64,000 nt of DNA, from assembly GCA_021775255.1 (NCBI GenBank), contig JAJFIA010000001.1:1-64000 (forward strand). Direction: 5' to 3'. The position numbers were made by a program, and so were the translations under genes. Source of the DNA: Roseovarius sp. (lineage in GTDB: Bacteria; Pseudomonadota; Alphaproteobacteria; Rhodobacterales; Rhodobacteraceae). Below, one piece after another: positions 23,942 through 34,048 of this stretch (positions within the stretch are counted from its first letter, which is position 1; each line of letters begins with the position of its first letter). The notes beneath the pieces are model-generated. The model was not told where the DNA came from and did not search any database. It was given only the letters and a program-made list of their open reading frames with translations.

Positions 23942-24955
23942 ATGAGCCTCTACTACCGCCCGATCCTGCACACTCATCCTTTCCGGCCCAAAGGGGCGAA
24001 AATTCTTGCCGGTGGCTGGGCCTGGTTTGACATGGTCGAGGGCCTCAGCCGCGACGATGCAAGCCACCCGATCCACATCTCCGATCTGCCCGTTGCAGTT
24101 TGCGACAGGCTGACCACGCCCCGCGCCCCCATCGCGGGCCTTGATTTCAGCGCGCCGCGCCTGATGGGGGTGCTCAATGTCACCCCCGACAGTTTTTCCG
24201 ACGGCGGCCGACATAACAGCCCCGACCGCGCCCTTGCCCATGGCCGCGCGATGGCCGATGCCGGCGCAGACATGATCGACGTGGGCGGCGAATCCACCCG
24301 CCCGGGGGCCGCGCTGATTGCCGAGGAAGAAGAGATCGCCCGCACCGCGCCGGTGATTGCCGCCCTTACCGCCGCTCTGGATCTGCCGATCTCGATCGAC
24401 ACCCGCAAGACCGCCGTGGCACGGGCGGCGCATCAGGCCGGTGTTTCGCTGGTCAATGATGTGGCCGGCTTTACCTTTACCCCTGATCTGGCACCGTTTT
24501 GCGCCGATGCTGACCTGCCGGTATGCATCATGCACGCCCAGGGCACGCCCGAAATCATGCAAAAGGATCCGCATTATGATCACGTGGCGCTGGATGTCTA
24601 TGACTATCTTGAGGCCCGGATTGATGCGCTCACCGCCCTTGGTATCCCCCGTACCCGGATCATCATTGATCCCGGCATCGGCTTTGGCAAAACCCAGGCC
24701 CATAATCTCACGCTCCTGCAAAATCTCAGCCTGTTTCACGGCCTTGGCTGCCCCCTCCTTCTGGGCGCGTCACGCAAGCGCTTCATTGGCGATATCGGCG
24801 GCACGCCTGTTGCCGCAGATCGTGTTGCCGGCTCATTGGCCGTGGCGCTGGCGGGCGTCGCTCAGGGTGTGCAGATGCTCAGGGTGCATGACGTGGCTGA
24901 AACCGCTGCCGCCCTCAGGCTCTGGCGCGCCGCAACCCTTGGTATTCTGCCCTAA
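23942..24955 (+). CDS. folP: Dihydropteroate synthase
   Basis: 337 residues. TIM barrel that joins p-aminobenzoate to the pterin. Motifs: MGVLNVTPDSFSDGG near residue 75, DVGGESTRPGA, SIDTRK, NDVAGF, DPGIGFGKT, GASRKRFIG. The first 65 residues precede the barrel. ATG at 23942 matches the family start MSLYYRP. The stop overlaps the convergent exporter gene by 4 bases. Confidence 0.95.
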   Translation: MSLYYRPILHTHPFRPKGAKILAGGWAWFDMVEGLSRDDASHPIHISDLPVAVCDRLTTPRAPIAGLDFSAPRLMGVLNVTPDSFSDGGRHNSPDRALAHGRAMADAGADMIDVGGESTRPGAALIAEEEEIARTAPVIAALTAALDLPISIDTRKTAVARAAHQAGVSLVNDVAGFTFTPDLAPFCADADLPVCIMHAQGTPEIMQKDPHYDHVALDVYDYLEARIDALTALGIPRTRIIIDPGIGFGKTQAHNLTLLQNLSLFHGLGCPLLLGASRKRFIGDIGGTPVAADRVAGSLAVALAGVAQGVQMLRVHDVAETAAALRLWRAATLGILP

Positions 24956-25869
24956 GCCCCCCTGAATAAACGCCTAAGTGCGCCCGCCTGGCTAAGCGCC
25001 ACCCCGCTTAAAATAAGCACCAGCGCCAGCATCAGGCTTGGCGGCACCGGCTCGGACAGGATCAGCACGCCAAAAATCACCGCCCAGACCGGCACCTGAT
25101 AATTGGTCAGCCCCATGAATACCGGCCCGGCATCGCGCACCACCTGCACCAGCAGCAACTGCGCCACCCCGGTGGGCAGAACCCCCAGATAGATAATCGC
25201 CAGAATTGTCTGCCAGCCCAGATTGCCCGGCAGGTCTTCCATGATCATCGCATAGGGCAGGAAAACCGCACTCGCCAGACACAAGGCCGCCGCCGACAGC
25301 GACAGCATATCCACCTCGGGGCAGAGCCGCGTCGAGATCGAGCCGATGGCATAGCACAGCGCCGCCCCGACACAGGCCAGCCGCGCCCAAAGCTCATAGT
25401 CGCTGCCGGTCGGGCTGAAGGCCTGCGGCCCGATCAGCACCACGACCCCGAATGTACCAATAGCAAAGCCGATGCTGCGCCGCAGCGTCATCCGCTCTCC
25501 CACCACCAGAAAATGCGCCAGCGGCAGGATCAAAAGCGGCGTCGCGGCCATGCACACCCCGGCAAAACCCGAGGCCACATGCTGCAACCCCCAGGCCAGC
25601 AGGGCAAAGGGGACGGCATTGGAAAACAGCCCCATAAGCAGGGCAAAACCCCAGATGACCCGGGCGTTTTTACCCCTGAGCGACGGCAAACCACCGCCCC
25701 TGAGATAAGCAAGAAAAACCAGAAACACCGCCCCCAGCGACAGCCGCGCCGCCACCAGCATCAGCGGCCCCACCTGCCGCAAGGCCACCGACATCAGCAT
25801 GAAAGACGCGCCCCAGATGATCGCGAGAATGCCGATCTTGAGCCAGTTTACCGGGCGGATTTCCTGCAT
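24952..25869 (-). CDS. EamA/DMT-family transporter
   Basis: 305 residues, ten hydrophobic helices in two EamA halves (IWGASFMLMSVALRQVGPLMLVAARL; second half from LACVGAALCYAIGSI). Inner-membrane exporter of small metabolites, substrate unknown. Convergent with folP. Confidence 0.88.
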   Translation of the reverse strand: MQEIRPVNWLKIGILAIIWGASFMLMSVALRQVGPLMLVAARLSLGAVFLVFLAYLRGGGLPSLRGKNARVIWGFALLMGLFSNAVPFALLAWGLQHVASGFAGVCMAATPLLILPLAHFLVVGERMTLRRSIGFAIGTFGVVVLIGPQAFSPTGSDYELWARLACVGAALCYAIGSISTRLCPEVDMLSLSAAALCLASAVFLPYAMIMEDLPGNLGWQTILAIIYLGVLPTGVAQLLLVQVVRDAGPVFMGLTNYQVPVWAVIFGVLILSEPVPPSLMLALVLILSGVALSQAGALRRLFRGA

Positions 25870-25956
25870 TTTCCTGTTCTCATTGCGTGTTTCATTAAAG
25901 CCTTTTCTCGTTTTACCTGACTCAGGGAAAATGTAAAAAGGCTCAAGCCATCTGCA

Positions 25957-26013
25957 GGTTGTGGGCGTTTTGCATTTGATCTCTTGTCTGGGATTAAATG
26001 CAAAACGCTTTAA
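25957..26013 (+). repeat. Variable-stem intergenic palindrome, copy A
   Basis: Head GTTGTGGGCGTTTT and tail AAACGCTTTA, with arms GCGTTTTGCATTT (25965-25977) and AAATGCAAAACGC (25996-26008) pairing perfectly. Same head and tail as the copies near 36.5-36.7 kb and 44.0 kb. Confidence 0.65.
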
Positions 26014-26041
26014 AAAACCCCGGCCATGATCAGCCGGGGTT
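26012..26041 (-). terminator. Rho-independent terminator downstream of ilvC
   Basis: On the minus strand: AACCCCGG-loop-CCGGGGTT followed by TTTTT. Confidence 0.8.
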
Positions 26042-26054
26042 CCTCATGGCAAAT

Positions 26055-26075
26055 GTAGGGTGGGTGAAACCCACC
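26055..26075. repeat. Short palindromic repeat, GTGGGTGAAACCCAC type
   Basis: A GTAGG-flanked palindrome between the ilvC stop and its terminator. The same word occurs in inverted pairs at 40159-40210 and 61486-61538. Confidence 0.7.
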
Positions 26076-26081
26076 TGCCCC

Positions 26082-27179
<1,098 letters not shown>

Positions 27180-27248
27180 TCATTTTTGGTAGTTTATTTT
27201 AGGTAATTGGTGTTTTCATTCTCATAATTATAAATTACGTATATTTCC

Positions 27249-27704
27249 ATGCTTGATGATACTGACCGCCGCATTCTGCGCCATTACCAACATGACGCCC
27301 TGCTTGCGCCCGCTGAGCTGGCGGAACTTGCAGGCGTCACCCCGGCCACCTGTGCCCGGCGTCTGGAACGGATGCAAAAATCCGGCATCATCCGCGGTAA
27401 CCACGCGGTGGTGGATTGGCATGCCCTGGGCTATGAGGTGGAAGTATCCTTGCGCATCACCCTTGATAAAACCGAGCCGCGCGCCTTTGACGAATTCATC
27501 AAAGCCGCCCGAGATGTGCCCCATGTGATTGAAATTCAAACATTTCTCGGCCGTGTGGATCTGCGCCTTTCGGTCATTGCATTTGACATGGCGCATTACC
27601 AGAAAATCTATCGCAGCACGATTTTGACCCTGCCCCATATCAACGATATCGAGGCCCTGATGCATGTGGCCCGGATCAAATCAGACGAGACCCTGCCGCT
27701 ATGA
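27249..27704 (+). CDS. Lrp/AsnC-family regulator
   Basis: 151 residues. N-terminal HTH (LAPAELAELAGVTPATCARRLERMQKSGIIRG) and C-terminal RAM domain (HVIEIQTFLGRVDLRLSVIAFD). Divergent from ilvC and overlapping a second Lrp gene by 4 bases. Amino-acid-responsive control of ilvC and/or the downstream aminotransferase is plausible. Confidence 0.92.
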   Translation: MLDDTDRRILRHYQHDALLAPAELAELAGVTPATCARRLERMQKSGIIRGNHAVVDWHALGYEVEVSLRITLDKTEPRAFDEFIKAARDVPHVIEIQTFLGRVDLRLSVIAFDMAHYQKIYRSTILTLPHINDIEALMHVARIKSDETLPL

Positions 27705-28159
27705 TCGAGCTGGATACAACCGATCGCCTGATCCTGCGGGCCCTGGTGCAGGACGCCACGCAAAGCGCTTCGGCCATCGGGCGCAGGCTCAACATGTCAC
27801 AACCGGCCACATGGCGGCGCATCCGCAGGCTTTATGAGTGCGGCGTGATCAAAACCCAGAAACTTGAGCTGGATCATCAGGCACTGGGCTTTGGCGTCAC
27901 GGTGTTTCTGGGCATTAAACTGGCCACCAAGGGCCGCGTCAGCCTTGAGGATTTTGAACGCGCCGTCGCCGCCATTCCCGAGGTGCAGACGGTAGAGCAT
28001 ATCCTTGGCCTTTATGATTACCGTTTGCGCGTCGTGGCCCGTGATATTTCGGATTTTGAAAGGGTTTTAAGGCGTAGAATCATGATGTTACCTGGCGTAG
28101 GTGATGTAGAGGCCAACGTGCTTTTGAGCGAAGAGCGCCGCCCCGGACCCATCGGATAG
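27701..28159 (+). CDS. Lrp/AsnC-family regulator (second of a coupled pair)
   Basis: 152 residues, HTH QSASAIGRRLNMSQPATWRRIRRLYECGVIK and RAM domain (VQTVEHILGLYDYRLRVVARD). Its ATG lies in the stop of the first regulator. Two coupled Lrp proteins could form heteromers. Followed 67 bases later by an aminotransferase gene. Confidence 0.92.
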   Translation: MIELDTTDRLILRALVQDATQSASAIGRRLNMSQPATWRRIRRLYECGVIKTQKLELDHQALGFGVTVFLGIKLATKGRVSLEDFERAVAAIPEVQTVEHILGLYDYRLRVVARDISDFERVLRRRIMMLPGVGDVEANVLLSEERRPGPIG

Positions 28160-28226
28160 GCAAAGAAGGCTTTGCATCCTGTCCCGGCCCTTGCTAGCAA
28201 TACTGGCCGGATAACAGGAGACAGAT

Positions 28227-29354
28227 ATGCCCGCCCTTCTCAACACAGTCGATCCCGATGGAATGCTGGAATATTCGGTGGTTTTCACCGATCGTTCGCT
28301 CAATCACATGTCGGGCAGTTTTCAGCAGGTGATGCGTGACATCTCGGGCATGCTCAAAGACGTGTACAAGGCCGATGCTGTGGCGCTTGTCCCCGGTGGC
28401 GGCACCTATGCGATGGAGGCCGTGGCCAGGCAGTTTGGCCATGACGCCCATGCTTTGATCGTGCGCAACGGCTGGTTCTCATATCGCTGGACACAGATTT
28501 TTGATGCCGGAAAGTTCACCTCGGACACCACCGTTTGCATGGCCCGCCAGACCGGCAATGGCGATCAGGCACCGTTTGCCCCCGCCCCGATTGCCGAGGT
28601 CACCGCCAAGATCCGCGAGGCCAAACCCGATGTGGTGTTTGCCCCGCATGTGGAAACTTCTGCCGGGCTGATCCTGCCCGATGACTATATCACCGCCATG
28701 GCCGGGGCCGCCCATGAGGTCGGCGCTTTGATGGTGCTCGATTGCATCGCTTCGGGCTGTGTCTGGGTGGATATGAAGGCCACGGGTGTGGATGTGCTGA
28801 TTTCCGCGCCGCAAAAGGGCTGGTCGGCCTCGCCTTCCGCCGGGATGGTGATGCTGTCGGATCGGGCGATGCAACGGATGGAAAACACCACATCCAACAG
28901 CTTTGCGCTGGACCTGAAGAAATGGCAGTCGATCATGGCCGCCTACGAGGCTGGCGGCCATGCCTATCATGCCACCATGCCTACCGATGCGCTGAAAGCG
29001 TTTCGCGATACCATGTCTGAGACCCGCGACTATGGCTTTGAAAAGCTGCGCGAGGCCCAGTGGGAATTGGGCAATGGCGTGCGTTTGATGCTGGCCGACA
29101 AAGGGCTGCAATCGGTGGCCGCCGAAGGCTTTGGCGCGCCCGGCGTGGTGGTCACTTATACCGATGATCCCGACATCCAGAACGGCAGCAAATTTGCCGC
29201 CCTTGGCATGCAGATCGCCGCCGGTGTGCCGCTGCAATGCAACGAGCCGGAAGGCTTTCGCACCTTCCGCCTTGGGCTGTTTGGCCTTGATAAGCTTTAT
29301 GACGTGCCTGCGGCGACGGCGCGGCTCAGGGATGTGCTTGATAAGGTGCTCTGA
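28227..29354 (+). CDS. Class V aminotransferase (alanine/serine-glyoxylate type)
   Basis: 375 residues, PLP-dependent. The Schiff-base lysine is in VLISAPQKGWSASP near residue 197. VPGGGTYAMEAVARQF near 57 binds the phosphate. C-terminal FRTFRLGLFG carries the substrate-binding arginine. SD AGGAGA. Likely transfers amino groups between small amino acids and glyoxylate or pyruvate. The two Lrp genes upstream are probable regulators. Confidence 0.88.
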   Translation: MPALLNTVDPDGMLEYSVVFTDRSLNHMSGSFQQVMRDISGMLKDVYKADAVALVPGGGTYAMEAVARQFGHDAHALIVRNGWFSYRWTQIFDAGKFTSDTTVCMARQTGNGDQAPFAPAPIAEVTAKIREAKPDVVFAPHVETSAGLILPDDYITAMAGAAHEVGALMVLDCIASGCVWVDMKATGVDVLISAPQKGWSASPSAGMVMLSDRAMQRMENTTSNSFALDLKKWQSIMAAYEAGGHAYHATMPTDALKAFRDTMSETRDYGFEKLREAQWELGNGVRLMLADKGLQSVAAEGFGAPGVVVTYTDDPDIQNGSKFAALGMQIAAGVPLQCNEPEGFRTFRLGLFGLDKLYDVPAATARLRDVLDKVL

Positions 29355-29359
29355 ACTGG

Positions 29360-29421
29360 CTGCTCATCCGGCCCTTACGTGCCGACCTCGCGAGGCAGCC
29401 ACGTTAGGGGCTGATGAGCAG
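29360..29421. terminator. Long two-tier hairpin between convergent genes
   Basis: The outer arms CTGCTCATC and GATGAGCAG pair perfectly. Inside them GGCCCTTACGTG pairs with CACGTTAGGGGC with two mismatches, around a small CCTCGCGAGG palindrome. It fills the whole gap between the aminotransferase stop and the stop of the hydroxylase gene. Probably a bidirectional terminator, possibly a small mobile palindrome. Confidence 0.55.
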
Positions 29422-30615
29422 TCACCCCTTTGCCCCAAGCCCAAGCTGCATGATGGTCTTGCGCACCGGGGCCAGCGCATAGATCGCCCTGAGCCCCATG
29501 GCACGCGCATCCCTCAAAGGCTGTGCGTGCAACATCGACGCACGGTTGAGCAGATCAATCCCCGCAACCCGCGCCCTGACCTCAAAATGGCGGCGGCGGT
29601 TATATGCCTCCAGCATAGGCGCATCGCCCAGCCGCTCAGGCGTATCCCCGGCCAGATCCAGCAGCACCCGCATATCCCCCAATGACATATTGAGCCCCTG
29701 CGCCCCAATGGGGGGCACCACATGCGCGGCCTCGGCCACAAGCGCCACCCGCTCGGCATACATCACATCCGCAATCTGGCTGATAATCGGCCATTGGCTC
29801 CGACGGGTTGCCAGCTTCAGCGGCCCGAACAGATGGCACGAGCGCGCATTCATCGCCGCCTCAAATTCGGCTTCGGGCAAATCGGCAAGGCGCGTCACCT
29901 CGGCCCCCTCCTCCATCCACACAACCGCTGATGAGGGCTTCCCCTCATGATCGGGCAGCGGCACCAGTGTGAACGGCCCGCCCGAGCGGTGAATTTCCGT
30001 GGATACATTACCATGCGGAACCCTATGCGTCACTGCGAAGGCCAGCGCCTTTTGCCCATAGCGCGTTGTTTTAACGTGAATTCCCGCCGCTTCACGCATC
30101 ATGGAATTGCGCCCGTCCGCCGCAATCACCAAGCGGCAGCGCGCTTTGGAGCCATCACTCAACCCCACCCGCGCCTCGCCCTCGCGGGTAAAGAGGGAAA
30201 TCGTGCCGATACCGGGGCGAAAACTCACATTCTCAAGGCTTTGCAGATGCGCCAGAAGCTCACGCCGGAGCAGCCAGTTGGGCAGGTTCCAGCCAAACGG
30301 CTTGTCCGAGATGTCGCTTGCGTTGAATTCCTTAATAATCCGGGGCTCGGGCATTTCCCCGCCCGCATCCACAATCCGCATCACCTGCAATTCGGCCGCA
30401 TAGGGCGCATAGCGCGACCACAGCCCGGCACGCTCCAGCAATGCCTGCGCCGGTTGCAAAAACGCCGTTGTGCGCAGGTCCGAGCCTTGCGCATCGCGCT
30501 CGGTCACCGGCGCATGTGGATCAACACAAAGCACCGTAAAACCGGCTGAGCCAAAAACCGCAGCCGCCGTCAGGCCTGCCACGCCGCCGCCCGATACAAT
30601 AATATCATAGTCCAT
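29422..30615 (-). CDS. FAD-dependent UbiH/UbiF-type hydroxylase
   Basis: 397 residues. FAD-binding VSGGGVAGLTAAAVFGSAGF at the start, the internal ADGRNSMMREAAG (GD-like motif) near 165 and GLNMSLGDMRVLLDLAG near 320 (family GxN motif). Acts as an aromatic-ring monooxygenase in ubiquinone synthesis. Which carbon is hydroxylated cannot be told from sequence. Confidence 0.9.
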   Translation of the reverse strand: MDYDIIVSGGGVAGLTAAAVFGSAGFTVLCVDPHAPVTERDAQGSDLRTTAFLQPAQALLERAGLWSRYAPYAAELQVMRIVDAGGEMPEPRIIKEFNASDISDKPFGWNLPNWLLRRELLAHLQSLENVSFRPGIGTISLFTREGEARVGLSDGSKARCRLVIAADGRNSMMREAAGIHVKTTRYGQKALAFAVTHRVPHGNVSTEIHRSGGPFTLVPLPDHEGKPSSAVVWMEEGAEVTRLADLPEAEFEAAMNARSCHLFGPLKLATRRSQWPIISQIADVMYAERVALVAEAAHVVPPIGAQGLNMSLGDMRVLLDLAGDTPERLGDAPMLEAYNRRRHFEVRARVAGIDLLNRASMLHAQPLRDARAMGLRAIYALAPVRKTIMQLGLGAKG

Positions 30616-30675
30616 TCCGCGCCCTCCAGCCAGAATGATAGGCCAGTTTCCGGGCCTGTTCCATGCGGCAGTATT

Positions 30676-31320
30676 TCACACCAGACATTTGAGAAATTCC
30701 GTCAGATCATCGGTCGAATGGTGGATATAAGCCGCCGTTTCCGGCTCAGGTGCCACATGAACCGTACGCAGCCCCATGGCATGCGGCGCTTCAAGATTGC
30801 GAATGTCATCCTCAAACATCGCCGCCCGGTCTGGTTTCAGCCCGTCGAGCGCGAAAATCGCTGCAAACGCGCCCTTGTCGGGCTTGGGCAAAAACCCGGC
30901 ATTCTCAACGCCGTAAACCGCATCAAATGCGCCCCCAAGGCCGCGCTTTTCAATCACCTTTGCCGCATAAGGCGCGCTGCCATTGGTATAGACGATCTTG
31001 CGCCCCGAAAGCGCGCGAATGCTCGCATCGAGGGCCGCGTCAGGCTCAAGGCCATCAAAGGAAATATCATGCACATCAACAAGATACGGGGCGGGGTCAA
31101 TGTCATGCTCGCGCATCAGCCCGGCCAGTGTGGTACCATGCTTGCGCCAGTATTCATGCCGCAAATGATTGGCGCGGGCGCGGTCAACCCCAAGCACATC
31201 CATCACATATTGCGTCATCCGCCGCTCGATCTGATCAAACAATCGCACATGCGGCGGATAGAGCGTATTATCGAGGTCAAACACCCAGGTATCTACATGT
31301 GAGAAGTATTGCTTTGGCAT
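30676..31320 (-). CDS. HAD-family pyrimidine 5'-nucleotidase-like hydrolase
   Basis: 214 residues. HAD motif I is WVFDLDNTLYPP, motif II IVYTNGS, the motif III lysine is in PKPDKGAF and motif IV is AMFEDDIRNLEAP. This is the layout of SDT1-like pyrimidine 5'-nucleotidases found in most Rhodobacteraceae. Cytosolic, single gene. Confidence 0.9.
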   Translation of the reverse strand: MPKQYFSHVDTWVFDLDNTLYPPHVRLFDQIERRMTQYVMDVLGVDRARANHLRHEYWRKHGTTLAGLMREHDIDPAPYLVDVHDISFDGLEPDAALDASIRALSGRKIVYTNGSAPYAAKVIEKRGLGGAFDAVYGVENAGFLPKPDKGAFAAIFALDGLKPDRAAMFEDDIRNLEAPHAMGLRTVHVAPEPETAAYIHHSTDDLTEFLKCLV

Positions 31321-31433
31321 AGCTCCCCTCTACGCCGCCCAGACGATGAGCGCAATATTGCAAGGCTTGATTGCCATAGCAATGCGCGGGTAGTGTCTGG
31401 CAACTCAACCCTCGTGAATTTGGAAAAAATTAT

Positions 31434-32078
31434 ATGAAACCGCCGCAAAAAGATGCCTACATACTCATTTTGAAAGCCATTGATCAGGGGGATTACAAAC
31501 CCGGTGACCGGCTGGTTGAAAGTGATCTGGCGGTCAGGTTCGATGTCTCTCGCACCCCGATCCGCGAGGCATTGCAGCGGCTTGAAACCCAATCCCTGCT
31601 GACTCGTGATGGCCGCAGCCTGATCGTGTCCTCGCTCGACCATAACCAGTTGGCCGAGCTTTACGCGGTGCGTGCCGAGCTGGAAGGCCTCGCCGCCAGT
31701 CTGGCCGCGCGTCATGCCACCAATGAGGAGATTAGCGTATTGCAGGATATGGTGGAGGCCGACCGCGCCCTGATTGATGCCCCTTCAGGGCTGGCCCGGG
31801 CCAATCGCCGGTTTCACAAGCAAATCCACCTTGCCTCGCATAACCGTTTTCTGGTGCAGCAGCTTGATATGGTGCACCGCTCCATGGCCTTGTTGGCCAC
31901 AACCTCTCTGGCTGCCACAGGCCGCGGCAAGGATGCCCTGGCCGAGCATGGCAAAATCGTCAACGCCATCGCCGCCCATGACCCCGAGGCCGCCAGCAAA
32001 GCCCTGAAAGATCACATCTCAAAGGCTTTCGTGACCCGTCTCAAGCTTGATTCCGGCGAGCTCGACAGCCTGGTGTGA
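31434..32078 (+). CDS. GntR-family regulator with FCD domain
   Basis: 214 residues. Winged helix (GDYKPGDRLVESDLAVRFDVSRTPIREALQRLE), then an FCD ligand domain with metal-binding histidines (RFHKQIHLASHN, EHGKIVNAI, DHISKAF). Its last 60 bases overlap the 3' end of the convergent glycosyltransferase gene, so the transcripts are antisense there. Target unknown. Confidence 0.9.
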   Translation: MKPPQKDAYILILKAIDQGDYKPGDRLVESDLAVRFDVSRTPIREALQRLETQSLLTRDGRSLIVSSLDHNQLAELYAVRAELEGLAASLAARHATNEEISVLQDMVEADRALIDAPSGLARANRRFHKQIHLASHNRFLVQQLDMVHRSMALLATTSLAATGRGKDALAEHGKIVNAIAAHDPEAASKALKDHISKAFVTRLKLDSGELDSLV

Positions 32079-33956
32079 CTGCGTCACGATCCCGGTTCCA
32101 AGGGAAAGGCCATGGGCAGTCTTGTCCCAGAAAAACGGTTTCATAACAAGCTCATAGAGCGCCTTATAGGCGGCAATCGCCCCCAGGGGTGCATAGAAAT
32201 GCATGGTTGGCGCCCAGATCATCAGATGCCGGTGGCGTGGCCCCGAAACCGCCACCGCATGTACCGTGATATTCAGTATTTCCACCACCAGAAACAGGCT
32301 GCAAAACGCCAGCAGGGCTTCGCGGGAATAAAACGCCTCAAGCGGGTGCGGGACGCCGAGCAATATCAGCCAGAATGACCATAAAAACGGCGCCAGAATA
32401 AACTGCGACAGGGCCGAGACAAAATGCGCCTGAAAGCCCCAGAATTTCCACGCGCCCAGTTGCCGGTACAACAGGCGCGGCCTGCGCATATGCACCAGAT
32501 AGGTGGTCATATAGCCCTTGAGCCAGCGCGAGCGTTGCTTGACCCAGGCCCAGGGGCGGCAGTTTGCCTCTTCCTCGGTCACGGTGTTGATCATCTCGGT
32601 GCGGTAGCCATGCCGCGCCAGACGAAAGCCAAGATCGGCGTCTTCCGTCACGTTATGCGCGTCCCACCCGCCCAGCTCCTCCAGTACCGACCGGCGAAAA
32701 TAAAGCGTGGTGCCGCCCAAAGGTATGGCAAAGCCCAGCCGCGCCATGCCCGGCATCATCACCCGAAACCAGGTGGCATATTCAATGGTGAAACACCGCG
32801 CCAGCCAGTTTTGCCTTGGGTTGTAATAATCCAGAATGCCCTGCAAACACACAACATCCGGCGGGGCCTTTTGAAACCGGCGCGCCACAATCGTGATCTG
32901 ATCCGGCTCGGGCGCGTCTTCGGCATCAAAAATGCCGATAATATCGCCTTCGCAGAAATCCAGCGCGTAATTCATCGCCCGCGGCTTAGTGCGCGGTGCC
33001 CCGTCCGGCACGATCACCGGCCGGACCCAATCGGGCAGGTCAATCGCGGCCAGGGTTTCGCGGGTCAGGTGGTCTTTTTCTTCCAGCACCAGAACCACAT
33101 CCAGCAGGCATTTGGGATAGGTCAACCGGCTGAGCCGGGCAATCAGGGCATGGGCAATCTCGGTTTCACGAAAAAGCGGCACAAGGATCGACACTTTTGG
33201 CAATGGCTGATGCGCTTTGCCCTGATCCTTGGATATTTCTTCATCCTCAGTGGTGAAACTTGCGATGAATGACGCGGTTTTCAGTGTTGCGGACACGATC
33301 AGAGTGAATGCCGCCCAGGTTGCAAACGCCGCAAATATGAGTGTCGGAAAGGCCAGTGTGATCAGGATCAGCCCGGCCACAGCCGCCAGCGTATATCCCA
33401 GACGTTTGCCAAAGGCGCTGCCCCAGCTACGGCAACTTTCAATCACGGGCACCCGCGCCTGTGCCGCCTGCGTCAGAACATCGCGGTATTGCCCGGCGAC
33501 CGTCTCCTGTATGGCCCGGCGCGGGGCGATGGCAAGCTGAGCCGAGTTGATCTCGATCGGCAATTCCGCCCGCGCCGCGCGGAATGCCCCGGGATCGCTG
33601 ACCGCAACGCTTGGCCTGCCTTTGGGGCCCGAAAACGGCAATATCCCATGTTTCAGTAATGTCTGTGGCGTGACGGATACATCCATCGGCGCACATATGG
33701 TCAACTGTTTTGCGGTCAGATATGTCGATGATAATCGTCTGGCATGGGCCTTCAGCAGATCATGTTCATCCGCCAGCCCTTCGGCGCGCAGAATCTTGTC
33801 CAGCGATGCATCGCAATGCCGCTTGACCATCTGCGCCAAAGACGCATCCGATTGTGAAATTGTGCCCGTACGCACAAGATCGCGCCCCAGTGAATTTGGC
33901 CGCACAGGCGCACCAAACTCATGCGCCTTTGCCCGGCGCAATTCTGTTATCCCCAT
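32019..33956 (-). CDS. Membrane glycosyltransferase family 2 with N-terminal MshEN-like domain
   Basis: 645 residues. Residues about 20-150 have the paired LGRDLVRTGTIS ... LDKILRAEGLADEHDLLKAHARR repeats of MshEN domains, which bind cyclic di-GMP in other proteins. Helices near 180-220 precede a cellulose-synthase-like GT2 core (KVSILVPLFRE, FDAEDAPEPD, TEDADLGFRL, QRSRWLKGY). Further membrane helices lie near 495-600. Likely makes or exports a surface polysaccharide under c-di-GMP control. Two CtrA-like boxes lie just upstream. Confidence 0.85.
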   Translation of the reverse strand: MGITELRRAKAHEFGAPVRPNSLGRDLVRTGTISQSDASLAQMVKRHCDASLDKILRAEGLADEHDLLKAHARRLSSTYLTAKQLTICAPMDVSVTPQTLLKHGILPFSGPKGRPSVAVSDPGAFRAARAELPIEINSAQLAIAPRRAIQETVAGQYRDVLTQAAQARVPVIESCRSWGSAFGKRLGYTLAAVAGLILITLAFPTLIFAAFATWAAFTLIVSATLKTASFIASFTTEDEEISKDQGKAHQPLPKVSILVPLFRETEIAHALIARLSRLTYPKCLLDVVLVLEEKDHLTRETLAAIDLPDWVRPVIVPDGAPRTKPRAMNYALDFCEGDIIGIFDAEDAPEPDQITIVARRFQKAPPDVVCLQGILDYYNPRQNWLARCFTIEYATWFRVMMPGMARLGFAIPLGGTTLYFRRSVLEELGGWDAHNVTEDADLGFRLARHGYRTEMINTVTEEEANCRPWAWVKQRSRWLKGYMTTYLVHMRRPRLLYRQLGAWKFWGFQAHFVSALSQFILAPFLWSFWLILLGVPHPLEAFYSREALLAFCSLFLVVEILNITVHAVAVSGPRHRHLMIWAPTMHFYAPLGAIAAYKALYELVMKPFFWDKTAHGLSLGTGIVTQSHQAVELAGIKLETGHESL

Positions 33957-34002
33957 GTCCGTTCCTCGTCTTCCCTAGTCAGACGAGTTTGCTTCATCTT
34001 GG

Positions 34003-34039
34003 TTAATAGTGCGTAAACAAAGGATTAACAAAGGGTTAA
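34003..34039 (-). promoter_or_regulatory. Two CtrA-like boxes upstream of the MshEN-glycosyltransferase
   Basis: TTAACAAAGGGTTAA (34025-34039) is a perfect TTAA-N7-TTAA CtrA site. A second, TTAA-N7-TAAA, lies at 34003-34017. They are 47 to 83 bases before the ATG at 33956, in promoter position. Confidence 0.6.
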
Positions 34040-34048
34040 TGAAAAACC

